A model generated the notes under the pieces. That model was not told the DNA's origin. It saw only the letters and a program-made list of their open reading frames with translations, and ran no database searches. Below, in pieces: positions 32,440 to 40,642 of a DNA stretch of 41,542 nucleotides (the first letter of the stretch is position 1; each line of letters begins with the position of its first letter). The stretch comes from Lysobacteraceae bacterium (GTDB lineage: Bacteria > Pseudomonadota > Gammaproteobacteria > Xanthomonadales > Ahniellaceae). The position numbers and the translations under genes are program-made. Where the stretch lies: assembly GCA_002995625.1 (NCBI GenBank), contig PVBP01000021.1, positions 1-41,542 on the forward strand, given 5' to 3'.

Positions 32440-34233
32440 TCAATCCGCCGAGGTCGTCGCCGGCCACGACGCGCGTTGCGCCCGCATCGCGGCGATTTCG
32501 GCCCTCAGCGCATCGAGTTGGGCCTGGACCGTCTCGCGCTCGGCCTGGTGTCGGACCACCAGATCCTGGACCGCATTTGCCAGCACCGCCGCGAGCCGCT
32601 CGTAGCGGACGCCCTCGACCTCGCCCGCGGCGTTGCGCGTCACCAGCCGCTCGTCGAGCGCCGCGACCTCCTCGGCCACGAAGCCGAGATCGGCCGCGCC
32701 GCCGTCCTTCCAGCGGTAGCCGACCGGGCGCAGCGCCAGCACCGCGTCGAGCCCGAGGTCGAGATCCGCGATCGCGTCCTTGTAGCGCGCGCTCGACGAG
32801 CAGCTCGCGATCTCGGCGCTGCCGTTCCGGCACAGCGCCTGGCTGCCGGCCGCACCGAGCGTCTGCACTCGGATCACGCCGTTGACGCGCAGTCCCTCGG
32901 GCGGCGGCGCGATGTTCGATCCGATCGACACGCCACCGTTCGTGTCGGCGAGCAGGCGGGTCGTCCCGCCGACCTGCACGCGCAGGCCGGGCTTGGTGCC
33001 CGGTCCGACGACGTGCAGCTGGGCGCTGGGCTGGCCGGTGCCGATGCCGACGCCGCCGGCCGCGCGGATCAGGAACTGATTCTCGCCCGAGGACAGGAAG
33101 TCGTCGTCCTGGCTGTCGGCCCAGACGAAGGTCCCGCGGTCGCCGTCCACGCCGACCACGGGGACGCCGGCGCAGCCCTGCCCGGCCGCGCCCGACGCAC
33201 TCCCGGGCCGGACCTTCGCTCGGGTGCCGCCTGCCCACGATCCTTCCCCGCCGGCGCAGTTGGCCCACCCTCCGGCGACGACCGAGAGCCAGCCGCTCGC
33301 GGTCCCCTGCGCCCCACCGGCGACGGCGCTGCCCGGGCCCGATGCGACGTTGAGGGCGCCACCAGCGATCGTGCCGCCCTCGCCCGACGCCGCGTTGCCG
33401 GTTCCGCCGCCGACGTGGCTGCCCGGGCCTTCGGCACGATTGTCCAATCCTCCGTGCACGCTGCTGCCCGGCCCCGCCGCGCGGTTTCCGGCGCCACCCC
33501 CGACCGTCGCGAACGCGGCGTCGGCCAGCAAGCTGTTGCCATTGCCGGCCACGTTCGCATAGCCGCCGCCGACGAAGCCGTAATGATCGCTGACGAGATT
33601 CGGGCGCTCGGCCGCGAAATCGGGATCGCTGTCGCCCGACGGCACCCCGCCGCCCGCGATCGTGGCGCCGCGCACGCCGGACAAGATCAGATTGGCGCGC
33701 GAACCACCGAGCACGTTCGCCGTGATCGGCAGGCCCTCGAAGGTCTCCTCGCTCGACCAGACCATCAGGTTGCGGCTGCCGGCGGTCCGGATGACGAAGG
33801 GACGGGCGTCGGTGGTCCCGATGAAGTTGATCGCAGGATCGCTGCCGGCGTCCCCGGTCGTTCGCCAGCACTGGCCGATCAGCGTCTTGGCTATGGCCGG
33901 ACTGCGCCCGGGGATCGACGCGAACTTCGCCTCGCCCGATCCGCGCACCGCGACTTCGAACCAGACCCGATCCGACGCCACCAGCGGCAAGTCGACCTCG
34001 GCCTGGAACCGGCCGTCGCGGACCTCGATCCCCTCGAGCGTGACCGGAGGCGCCAGGCTGGCGCCGTGCGCTTCGCTGCCGAACGCGGTCAGCCTCAGGT
34101 CATAGCGCCCGCTCGCGGGCCGACCGGCATCGTCGAGCCGACCTTCCCAGAAGAATCGTGCCGCATGGGCGGGACCGGCTGCGTGCAGCGCGGCGACGGT
34201 GATGGCAAGCGCCAAGGGGGATCGGATGCGCAT
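32440..34233 (-). CDS. Secreted beta-roll protein with C-terminal S74 chaperone domain (S74-3)
   Basis: A 597-aa paralogue of S74-1 and S74-2. Signal peptide 1-25 (LALAITVAALHAAGPAHA). Shared N-terminal domain (FFWEGRLDDAGRPASGRYDLR). Beta-roll repeats GGGxxNxAxG (about 225-335), here rich in GPGSxVxGG variants. Connector GTFVWADSQDDDFLSSGENQFLIRAAGGVGIGT. S74 domain SCSSSARYKDAIADLDLGLDA...DLGFVAEEVAALDERL, then a terminal coiled coil (AVQDLVVRHQAERETVQAQ). The ATG at 34233 follows the small GFE gene by 49 bp, so it is the distal gene of the module-2 operon. A 318-bp stretch of its 3' part is almost identical to S74-2. Confidence 0.85.
   Translation of the reverse strand: MRIRSPLALAITVAALHAAGPAHAARFFWEGRLDDAGRPASGRYDLRLTAFGSEAHGASLAPPVTLEGIEVRDGRFQAEVDLPLVASDRVWFEVAVRGSGEAKFASIPGRSPAIAKTLIGQCWRTTGDAGSDPAINFIGTTDARPFVIRTAGSRNLMVWSSEETFEGLPITANVLGGSRANLILSGVRGATIAGGGVPSGDSDPDFAAERPNLVSDHYGFVGGGYANVAGNGNSLLADAAFATVGGGAGNRAAGPGSSVHGGLDNRAEGPGSHVGGGTGNAASGEGGTIAGGALNVASGPGSAVAGGAQGTASGWLSVVAGGWANCAGGEGSWAGGTRAKVRPGSASGAAGQGCAGVPVVGVDGDRGTFVWADSQDDDFLSSGENQFLIRAAGGVGIGTGQPSAQLHVVGPGTKPGLRVQVGGTTRLLADTNGGVSIGSNIAPPPEGLRVNGVIRVQTLGAAGSQALCRNGSAEIASCSSSARYKDAIADLDLGLDAVLALRPVGYRWKDGGAADLGFVAEEVAALDERLVTRNAAGEVEGVRYERLAAVLANAVQDLVVRHQAERETVQAQLDALRAEIAAMRAQRASWPATTSAD
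32582..32899. repeat. 318-bp near-identical direct repeat, copy in S74-3
   Basis: Positions 32582-32899 match 34750-35067 at a constant offset of 2168 bp with a single mismatch (A32854/G35022). The repeat covers the S74 chaperone domain from VNGVIRVQTLG to RLAAVLANA. Sequence diverges abruptly on both sides. Confidence 0.9.
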
Positions 34234-34282
34234 GGTCGGGGCTCGGGTCTCAGGGTGGGTTGCGGGTCTCGTCCGGCCGGCC

Positions 34283-34612
34283 TCAGGGACCGAGTTCCTC
34301 GAAACCGTCCGAGAACAGCGGGTCGGGGAAGGGATCACATTCGCCGAGCGGCACGCTCACCGACTTCATTGCGAAGCGGCCATCGGCGGATCTGGCCTCG
34401 GGCGTGAAGCGCAACGTCGCATCGAGCGTGAAGCGCCCGCACGCGCTGACGGCGACCGGCTTCATCGTTCCCTCGACGCGGAAGCGCGAGCCGTCCGCGA
34501 CGGGCGTCCCGTCGCTGGCGACCACGGCATCGACCAGCAGCCAGCCCGAGATCGACACGAGGATCGCGCACGAGAGGGCCGCGCTGCCGAGGCGGAATCG
34601 GGACCGGTCCAC
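34283..34612 (-). CDS. Small membrane-anchored or secreted protein with C-terminal DGFE motif (copy 2)
   Basis: A 109-aa paralogue of the 96-aa protein at 18848-19138. The hydrophobic N-terminus (LGSAALSCAILVSISGWLLV) could be a signal peptide or anchor. Then follow RFRVEGTMKPVAVSACGRFTLDATLRF, RSADGRFAMKSV and the ending CDPFPDPLFSDGFEELGP. I chose the GTG at 34612 because it lies one base after the TGA of S74-2 (TGACGTG), the same geometry as in copy 1 (TGACATG). The frame is open further upstream but runs inside S74-2. Function unknown. Confidence 0.72.
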   Translation of the reverse strand: MDRSRFRLGSAALSCAILVSISGWLLVDAVVASDGTPVADGSRFRVEGTMKPVAVSACGRFTLDATLRFTPEARSADGRFAMKSVSVPLGECDPFPDPLFSDGFEELGP

Positions 34613-34613
34613 G

Positions 34614-36500
34614 TCAGCGCTCCTCGACGATGCCGGCGACGACCGCGGCCTCGATCCGCGCCAGCCGCGCCGCGAGGCGCCGATCGTCCGCATCGCGCCG
34701 CTCGCGCTCGGCGTCGTGGCGAGCGACGAGTTCCTGCAACGCATTCGCGAGCACCGCCGCGAGCCGCTCGTAGCGGACGCCCTCGACCTCGCCCGCGGCG
34801 TTGCGCGTCACCAGCCGCTCGTCGAGCGCCGCGACCTCCTCGGCCACGAAGCCGAGATCGGCCGCGCCGCCGTCCTTCCAGCGGTAGCCGACCGGGCGCA
34901 GCGCCAGCACCGCGTCGAGCCCGAGGTCGAGATCCGCGATCGCGTCCTTGTAGCGCGCGCTCGACGAGCAGCTCGCGATCTCGGCGCTGCCGTTCCGGCA
35001 CAGCGCCTGGCTGCCGGCCGCGCCGAGCGTCTGCACTCGGATCACGCCGTTGACGCGCAGTCCCTCGTCCGGCGGCGTGATGTTGGCGCCGACCGACACA
35101 CCGCCGTTCGCGTGCACCAGCAGCCGCGTCGTCCCGCCGATCTGCACCCGCAGACCGTTGTCGCCGGATGGACTCGCGACGTGGAGCTGGCTGTTCGGCG
35201 CGTTGGTGCCGATGCCGACGCCACCGGCGGCGCGGATCAGGAACTGGTTCGATCCGGTCGAGACGAAGTTGCCGTCCTGGCTGTCGGACCAGACGAAGGT
35301 CCCGCGGTCGCCCTCGCCACCCGGATACGTCAACCCGCTGCACGGGCCATCGCCGCCCGGATCCGTCGCAGGCCGGACCTTGGCGAACCGCCCGCCGGCC
35401 CACGAACCGAAACCGCCGGCACAGTTGAATGCACCGCCGGCCACGGTGCTGCTGTTGCCGATCGCGGCGTTTCGAACGCCACCACCGACCGAACTGTAGG
35501 GACCGGAAGCCAGATTGAGCCAGCCCCCGCCAGCCACGGTGCTGTAGATGCCGGACGCGGTGTTCGCCTGTCCCCCACCGACCGTGCTGTAGTACGTCGC
35601 GGCAAGGTTCATGTAGCCCCCGGCCACCGTGCTCCATTGACCAAGGGCGCGATTGCCCGCGCCACCCCCGACTGAGCCAAAGAGGCCTCCCGCCTGGTTG
35701 TCCAGGCCACCCGCGACCGATGCACCTCGTCCGGCTGCCTTGTTGCCCCACCCGCCCGATACGGTCGCGAAAGGCGCATTGCCGGGACCGGCATCCTCAT
35801 CTCCGGCGGTGTTTGCGAAGCCGCCGCCGACCACACCATAGTGATCGGTGACCCGGTTCGGCGCCTCGCCCGAGAACTCGGGATCGCTGTCGCCCGCCGG
35901 CACGCCGCCACCGGCGATCACGGCCCCGCGCACGCCGGCCGTCACCGCATTCGCCCACGAACCGGAGATCCAGTTGGTCGTGATCGGCCGCGCCGCGAAC
36001 AGCACCTCGCTCGGCTCGATCCGGACGCTGCGCGTGTCGTAGGTCCGGATCACGAAGGGCTGGGGATCCCGCGTCCCGATGAAGTGGAGCGCCGCGCTGC
36101 TGCCGACATCGCCGGTGGTGCTCCAGCACTGGCCGATCAGGGGCGTCGCGAGGGCCTTGGCGCGGCCGGGTATCACCGCGAACGCCGCTTCGCCCGAGGC
36201 GCGCACGCCGACCTCGAGCCAGACCTGGTCCGAGGCGACCTGCGGGAGATCGAACTCGACCCGGAAGCGGCCGTCCCGGACCTCGACCCCGTCGAGCGTC
36301 GCCGGCATCGAGAGGCTCGCGCCGTGGAGCTCGTGCGCGAAGGCCGTGACCCGAAGGTCGTACCGCCCGTTCGCAGGCCGGCCGCCGTCATCGAGCCGAC
36401 CCTCCCATGAGAACCGGGTGGCCTCGGCCGGGCCGGCCAGGGTCAGGAACGCGGCCCACAGGACCAGGCTCGGGACTCGGGGGTCGCTGCGATGCGGCAT
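34614..36500 (-). CDS. Secreted beta-roll protein with C-terminal S74 chaperone domain (S74-2)
   Basis: A 628-aa paralogue. Signal peptide 1-26 (LVLWAAFLTLAGPAEA). N-terminal domain RFSWEGRLDDGGRPANGRYDLR...IGQCWSTTGDVG. The beta-roll array (about 215-370) is the longest of the three, with about nine STVGGGxxNxAxG units. Connector GTFVWSDSQDGNFVSTGSNQFLIRAAGGVGIGT, then S74 domain SSSARYKDAIADLDLG...DLGFVAEEVAALDERL. A coiled-coil tail (LVARHDAERERRDADDRRLAARLARIE) ends the protein. The ATG at 36500 has GGAG upstream. It is the first gene after HK2 (178 bp gap) and carries the conserved box 162 bp upstream. Likely a homotrimeric surface fibre; autocleavage at the S74 boundary is possible. Confidence 0.87.
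   Translation of the reverse strand: MPHRSDPRVPSLVLWAAFLTLAGPAEATRFSWEGRLDDGGRPANGRYDLRVTAFAHELHGASLSMPATLDGVEVRDGRFRVEFDLPQVASDQVWLEVGVRASGEAAFAVIPGRAKALATPLIGQCWSTTGDVGSSAALHFIGTRDPQPFVIRTYDTRSVRIEPSEVLFAARPITTNWISGSWANAVTAGVRGAVIAGGGVPAGDSDPEFSGEAPNRVTDHYGVVGGGFANTAGDEDAGPGNAPFATVSGGWGNKAAGRGASVAGGLDNQAGGLFGSVGGGAGNRALGQWSTVAGGYMNLAATYYSTVGGGQANTASGIYSTVAGGGWLNLASGPYSSVGGGVRNAAIGNSSTVAGGAFNCAGGFGSWAGGRFAKVRPATDPGGDGPCSGLTYPGGEGDRGTFVWSDSQDGNFVSTGSNQFLIRAAGGVGIGTNAPNSQLHVASPSGDNGLRVQIGGTTRLLVHANGGVSVGANITPPDEGLRVNGVIRVQTLGAAGSQALCRNGSAEIASCSSSARYKDAIADLDLGLDAVLALRPVGYRWKDGGAADLGFVAEEVAALDERLVTRNAAGEVEGVRYERLAAVLANALQELVARHDAERERRDADDRRLAARLARIEAAVVAGIVEER
34750..35067. repeat. 318-bp near-identical direct repeat, copy in S74-2
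   Basis: Partner of 32582-32899 with one mismatch. Direct orientation, 2168 bp apart; recombination between the copies would delete the small DGFE gene and fuse S74-2 with S74-3. Confidence 0.9.
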
Positions 36501-36661
36501 GGTGATCTCCCTCGCTCGGCAGTCCGGACGCGGGTGCGGGATCGCGGCCGACATGGACCTGCCTGCGACACCGTCGATCGTGGCTGGGCCCACGCGCGAC
36601 GCCCGCGATCCGCGGATTCCCCGCGCCGGAAGCATCGTTCGACGCGACCACCGCGCGCTAT

Positions 36662-36675
36662 CCCCGAACAGGGAG
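36662..36675 (-). promoter_or_regulatory. Conserved box upstream of S74-2
   Basis: CCCCGAACAGGGAG on the plus strand; the same element as at 21159 with one base fewer in the centre. It lies directly after the HK2 stop codon and 162 bp upstream of the S74-2 ATG. In coding orientation it is followed by GGGGATAGCGC, matching GGGGTAGCGGC of the S74-1 copy. Confidence 0.5.
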
Positions 36676-36677
36676 GG

Positions 36678-38660
36678 TCACTCGTTCCGACCGGGATCCG
36701 ACCGGTTCGAGCGCGTTCGCGAGCGCGCAACCGGCCTGTCGTCCTGCGGCGCGGCCCCGAACGGCTCGGGTGCGCCGTCGCGGCCGGGCTCGGCGCGAAG
36801 CGGCAACTGCAGGCTGACCCGCGTGCCGGACGAGTCCGATTCGAGCGCGAGCGTCGCGCCGATCGTCTGCGCGCGCTCCAGCATGTGGACGAGGCCGCGA
36901 CCCGCCCCGATCGCGGCGCCGCCACGCCCGTCGTCCGCGATCCGCAGCGCGAAGACGCCGTCAGCCCAGTCGGCGTCGATGCCGATCGTGCGCGCATCGG
37001 CGTGCCGCAGCGCGTTCGCGATCGCTTCCTGCGCGATCCGCAGCACGTGCAGCACGGTCGCCGGCGGAACCGGCGGAAGGTCCGGCAGATGGCTGGTGGC
37101 CCAGCGCACGGTGATGTTCGAGCCGCCGAGGGTCGATGCCACCCGTCGTCGCAGCATGCCGAGCGCCACCGACAGGTCGGCGCAGGCCGGATCGAGCGAG
37201 TCGACCATCAGCCGCAGGTCCTCGAGCGTGCGACGCATCTCGACCGCCAGTTCGTCGCGGCTGACGCTGCCTTCCTCGATCTGGTTCACCAGGGCGACCA
37301 GCTGGCCGCCGACCCCGTCGTGCATGTCGCGCAGGATCCGCTGTCGCTCTTCCGCGAGCATCCGCGCCGCCTCGGCCTCGCGCCGCAGGGCGAACTCGGC
37401 GGTGAGCTCCCGCGTACGTTCCGCGAGCGCCAGCGCCAGGGTCTGTCGAGAACGGGCCGAGTCCCGCAGCGCCGCCAGCAGGCGCACGATCAGTGCGACG
37501 AACATCAGCGCGACGAGGTACAGGATTCCGAAGTGCAGCAGGTAGGCGATCGCCGGCCAGCGACCGCGCCCGAGCAGGTGCAGGCTGTCCGACACGGCGA
37601 GGACCAGCAGCAGCGCGATGCCGCCGACGAACCAGCGCGCGTCCGGAATCGCAGCCCGGTGCCGGCTGCCCCACCAGCGGACGACGAGGTCGACCAGGAT
37701 CAGCAGCAGCAGCAGTCGGCCCGCGACGTCGAGGCCGATGCGGGTGCCGAGCCCGGCCCACATCGGCGCGATCGACAGCAGCACGGCGGCGACGCCGGCG
37801 AGGATCAGCGGCGAGGCCCGCGGCGGCACGCCGAGCTCGTGGTCCGACATCCGGGCGAAGGCAGCGAGCGCGAAGCACTGCGAGGCCATCATCGCGATCA
37901 GCCAGATGCCCGCGGGCAGCGGTCGCCACGTCGTCGCGAACATCAGGAGGTAGAGCACCGCCAGCACGATCGTGATCGCGTACCAGCGCAGGGACGGGTT
38001 CGGCGGTCCGAGCGCCGCGATCGGCACCAGGAACAGCAGCATCGCCGCCATCAGCAGCACGGCCGCGCGCGCGCCGCCTTCCTGCAGCATCAGGTACCGC
38101 AGATGCCAGGTCGACAAGGCGTCCGAGGGACCAAGGTAGGCCGCCCGGATCCGCGCCGGCGCCTCCGCGGCGCCGCGGACCCGCGCCTCGATCCGGAGAC
38201 GAATCGGCCCGGGTCCGATCAGCCCGCTGGCGATCGGAATCAGGACCGGGGTGAAGGCCAGCGTGCGCCGCTCGCGCGGCACGCCATCGCGTATCCGGAT
38301 GCCGTCGAGATCGACGCTCGCGTCCTGGTGCACGCCGACCAGCAGCAGCACGAGTTCATCGGCATCCGGCAGTGTTCCCGCCAGTTCGACCCGGTATTCG
38401 AGCACGACGCACTGCACGTCGTAGTCGAGCCGGGTCGGCGGCCACCGCACCGGCGGCCGCCCGTCGTCGCTGCACGCGAGCAGTTCGGGCGAGGCAAGCC
38501 GCCACGGCTCGATCGGCGGCACCCGCTGCAGCGCGGCGAGCAGCAGTGACAGCGCCAGCGGCAGCACCCACCAGCCATGATCGCGAAGCCAGCGCGCGCC
38601 CCGCCGAGACGATGCCGCGGCCTCGGGAGCGGCGCGCTCAGCCGCCGGGTCCCCGGCCAC
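36678..38660 (-). CDS. NarL-type sensor histidine kinase with 7TM sensor region (HK2)
   Basis: A 660-aa paralogue of HK1 with the same layout: an N-terminal membrane helix (about 28-45), a periplasmic DISM-like beta domain, about seven membrane helices, and a coiled linker (RTRELTAEFALRREAEAARML). The HisKA_3 domain has the His in LRDMHDGVGGQLVAL, followed by the ATPase (EAIANALRHADA, DDGRGG). It carries an extra Pro/Arg/Asp-rich C-terminal tail of about 35 residues absent from HK1. The GTG start at 38660 overlaps the RR2 stop by 23 bp. The periplasmic domain differs from HK1 more than the kinase core does, so the two may sense different signals. Confidence 0.9.
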   Translation of the reverse strand: MAGDPAAERAAPEAAASSRRGARWLRDHGWWVLPLALSLLLAALQRVPPIEPWRLASPELLACSDDGRPPVRWPPTRLDYDVQCVVLEYRVELAGTLPDADELVLLLVGVHQDASVDLDGIRIRDGVPRERRTLAFTPVLIPIASGLIGPGPIRLRIEARVRGAAEAPARIRAAYLGPSDALSTWHLRYLMLQEGGARAAVLLMAAMLLFLVPIAALGPPNPSLRWYAITIVLAVLYLLMFATTWRPLPAGIWLIAMMASQCFALAAFARMSDHELGVPPRASPLILAGVAAVLLSIAPMWAGLGTRIGLDVAGRLLLLLILVDLVVRWWGSRHRAAIPDARWFVGGIALLLVLAVSDSLHLLGRGRWPAIAYLLHFGILYLVALMFVALIVRLLAALRDSARSRQTLALALAERTRELTAEFALRREAEAARMLAEERQRILRDMHDGVGGQLVALVNQIEEGSVSRDELAVEMRRTLEDLRLMVDSLDPACADLSVALGMLRRRVASTLGGSNITVRWATSHLPDLPPVPPATVLHVLRIAQEAIANALRHADARTIGIDADWADGVFALRIADDGRGGAAIGAGRGLVHMLERAQTIGATLALESDSSGTRVSLQLPLRAEPGRDGAPEPFGAAPQDDRPVARSRTRSNRSDPGRNE

Positions 38661-39330
38661 CGACGAGTCCCAGCTGCATCGCCTCGAACGCGGCCTCGGC
38701 GCGGCCGTGCACCTGCAGCTTGCGATAGACGATCTTCGCGTAGGTCGCCACGGTGCTGTGGCGCAGGCCCATGACTTCGGCGACTTCCTCGTAGGACAGA
38801 CCCTTCGCGATCAGCCGCAACAGCTCGGTCTCGCGCGGAGTCAGGGCGGTCTCGCATGCGGCCGGCGCGTGCGACGGTCGTTTCAGACGACGCATCAGAT
38901 GGACCGCGATGCTGGGCGACAGCGGCGCCCCGCCCTCAAGGACCTGACGGATCGCCGCGAGCACTTCGGCGTCGGTGGAATCCTTCAGCAGATACCCGGC
39001 CGCACCGGCTTCGATCGCCGCGAGCACGCTGGCCTCGTCTCCCATCACCGAGATCACCAGCACTTCGGTCGGCGCGCCCTCGCGCTGGAGCCTGTGGATC
39101 AGCCGGACCCCGTTGCCGTCAGGGAGCCCGAGGTCGAGCAGCACCAGATCCGGCAGGCTGCGATCGAGCGCGGCGTCCGCTTCACCCAGCGTGCCGACCG
39201 CGTCCGCCAGGGTGAGCTGGCGATCGCGATCGATCACCGCGGCGAGTCGCCGGCGGGTCCGCGCCTCGTCCTCGACCACGAGCACGCGGGTGCCGGCAAG
39301 CCTCTCGACCCTCGAATCGCCTTGCGCCAT
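38638..39330 (-). CDS. NarL/FixJ-family response regulator (RR2)
   Basis: A 230-aa paralogue of RR1. Receiver domain with E20/D21, phosphorylation site D66 (LVLLDLGLPDG) and VLVISVMGDEASVLAAIE. LuxR-type DNA-binding domain TPRETELLRLIAKGLSYEEVAEVMGLRHSTVATYAKIVYRKL. The recognition helix is close to that of RR1 (RYNTVASYAK versus RHSTVATYAK), so the two may bind the same sites. I chose the ATG at 39330 over 39354 because it gives exactly the RR1 lead-in length and has a G-rich ribosome-binding stretch. A conserved box lies about 57 bp upstream. Confidence 0.92.
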   Translation of the reverse strand: MAQGDSRVERLAGTRVLVVEDEARTRRRLAAVIDRDRQLTLADAVGTLGEADAALDRSLPDLVLLDLGLPDGNGVRLIHRLQREGAPTEVLVISVMGDEASVLAAIEAGAAGYLLKDSTDAEVLAAIRQVLEGGAPLSPSIAVHLMRRLKRPSHAPAACETALTPRETELLRLIAKGLSYEEVAEVMGLRHSTVATYAKIVYRKLQVHGRAEAAFEAMQLGLVGGRGPGG

Positions 39331-39651
39331 GGCGCCCCCGCTCGCAGGATTCATCGATGATCCATCGGATCGAACGCCCCGACCACCTCTGAACCGGGAG
39401 GGGGGCAGTGCCCGGGTCGCCACGCACCGTCGGCCCGGCTTCCCGGCCAACCGCGGGTCGTGCCGCCGCAGGCTGGCGGCGAGCGCGCCCCATGGTGCGG
39501 ATCCGGCCCGTGGCCTTTCCGCGGGCCTGCGCCTCGGGCGTGTCCTTGACGGCCGCCACACGCAGGCTTGACGGGCACTCGACGGCACCGGACCTAGCGT
39601 GCGCGCGGTCGCCAGTGCGGCGTTCGCACCCCTCCCAGCAAGGAATCGATC
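39331..39651. other. Divergent intergenic region between RR2 and folE2
   Basis: 321 bp holding the RR2 box (39387-39400) on the left side. On the right, TTGACG hexamers at 39546 and 39568 could be part of a folE2 promoter, though no well-spaced -10 element is clear. No A/T-rich Zur-type palindrome is visible. Confidence 0.4.
39387..39400 (-). promoter_or_regulatory. Conserved box upstream of RR2
   Basis: CTCTGAACCGGGAG on the plus strand, the most divergent of the four copies. Its GAAC core begins 61 bp from the RR2 ATG, identical to the spacing in front of RR1. In coding orientation it is followed by AGAGGTGGTCGG, matching AGGGTGGCCGC at RR1. Confidence 0.48.
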
Positions 39652-40629
39652 ATGGTCCGACCCGTGACCCTCCGCGTCATGCCCGACATCGCCAGCGACG
39701 CGCGCGTCGGCGTGGCCGGTCCCCTCGGCTGGGTCGGCATGGGCGAGATCGAAGTGCCGGTCACGCTGCTCGCCGACGAGGGCCGACCGTCCACCGTGCC
39801 GGCCCGCGTCTCGGCGTTCGTGAACCTCGCGCGGCCGGACAAGCGCGGCATCCACATGTCCCGGCTGTATCTGGCGGTCGACCGCGCCTTCGCCGCCGAG
39901 CCGCTGACCCCGCGCTCGCTGCGCCAGCTGCTGCGCGAGTTCCTCGAATCGCACGCGGAGCTCTCGGACCGCGCGCTGCTCAAGGTCCGCCTCGACCACA
40001 TGGTCCGACGGCCGGCGCTCGCGAGCGCGAACCGCGGCTGGAAGTCCTACCCGGTCGAGATCACGGGCCTCCTCGAGCGCGGCCAGTTCTGCGCCGAACT
40101 TGCGACCGAGATCGCCTACTCGAGCACCTGCCCGTGCTCGGCCGCGCTCGCGCGCCAGCTGATCCAGGAACGCTTCCAGCGCGACTTCGCACGCGACCGC
40201 GCGCTCGACTACGACGCGGTGCTGGCCTGGCTCGGCACCGAGGAAGGCATCTGCGCGACGCCGCACAGCCAGCGCAGCGTCGCCGAGGTCCGCGCGCGCA
40301 TCGTGCCGTCCTTCACCGACTTCCCGATCCTCGACCTGATCGACCGGGTCGAGCACGCGCTGAAGACTCCGGTGCAGGCGGCGGTCAAGCGAGAGGACGA
40401 GCAGGCCTTCGCGCGCCTGAACGGCGAGAACCTGATGTTCTGCGAGGACGCCGCGCGCCGGATGCAGGCGGCGCTCGACGGTGACGAGCGGATCGCCGAC
40501 TTCTGGATCCGCGCGACCCACTACGAGAGCCTGCACCCGCACAACGCGGTGGCCGTGGCGGTCAAGGGCGTTTCGGGCGGCTACGCGGCCGATGGTGGGA
40601 GCCACGAGCCCATCGCGCGACACCGCTGA
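39652..40629 (+). CDS. folE2: GTP cyclohydrolase FolE2 (type IB)
   Basis: A 325-aa enzyme converting GTP to 7,8-dihydroneopterin triphosphate, the entry step to folate. Type IB enzymes do not need zinc and in many bacteria replace zinc-dependent FolE during zinc limitation, often under Zur control. Family segments visible: MPDIASD, VSAFVNLARPDKRGIHMSRLY, YPVEITG and AYSSTCPCSAALARQL, with the active-site Cys in the CPC, then ATPHSQRSVAEV and the terminal HYESLHPHNAVA. AAGGA precedes the ATG by seven bases. The neighbouring tRNA is convergent. A zinc-saving role is inferred; no Zur box was found upstream. Confidence 0.95.
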   Translation: MVRPVTLRVMPDIASDARVGVAGPLGWVGMGEIEVPVTLLADEGRPSTVPARVSAFVNLARPDKRGIHMSRLYLAVDRAFAAEPLTPRSLRQLLREFLESHAELSDRALLKVRLDHMVRRPALASANRGWKSYPVEITGLLERGQFCAELATEIAYSSTCPCSAALARQLIQERFQRDFARDRALDYDAVLAWLGTEEGICATPHSQRSVAEVRARIVPSFTDFPILDLIDRVEHALKTPVQAAVKREDEQAFARLNGENLMFCEDAARRMQAALDGDERIADFWIRATHYESLHPHNAVAVAVKGVSGGYAADGGSHEPIARHR

Positions 40630-40642
40630 CCCACGTCCTGAC

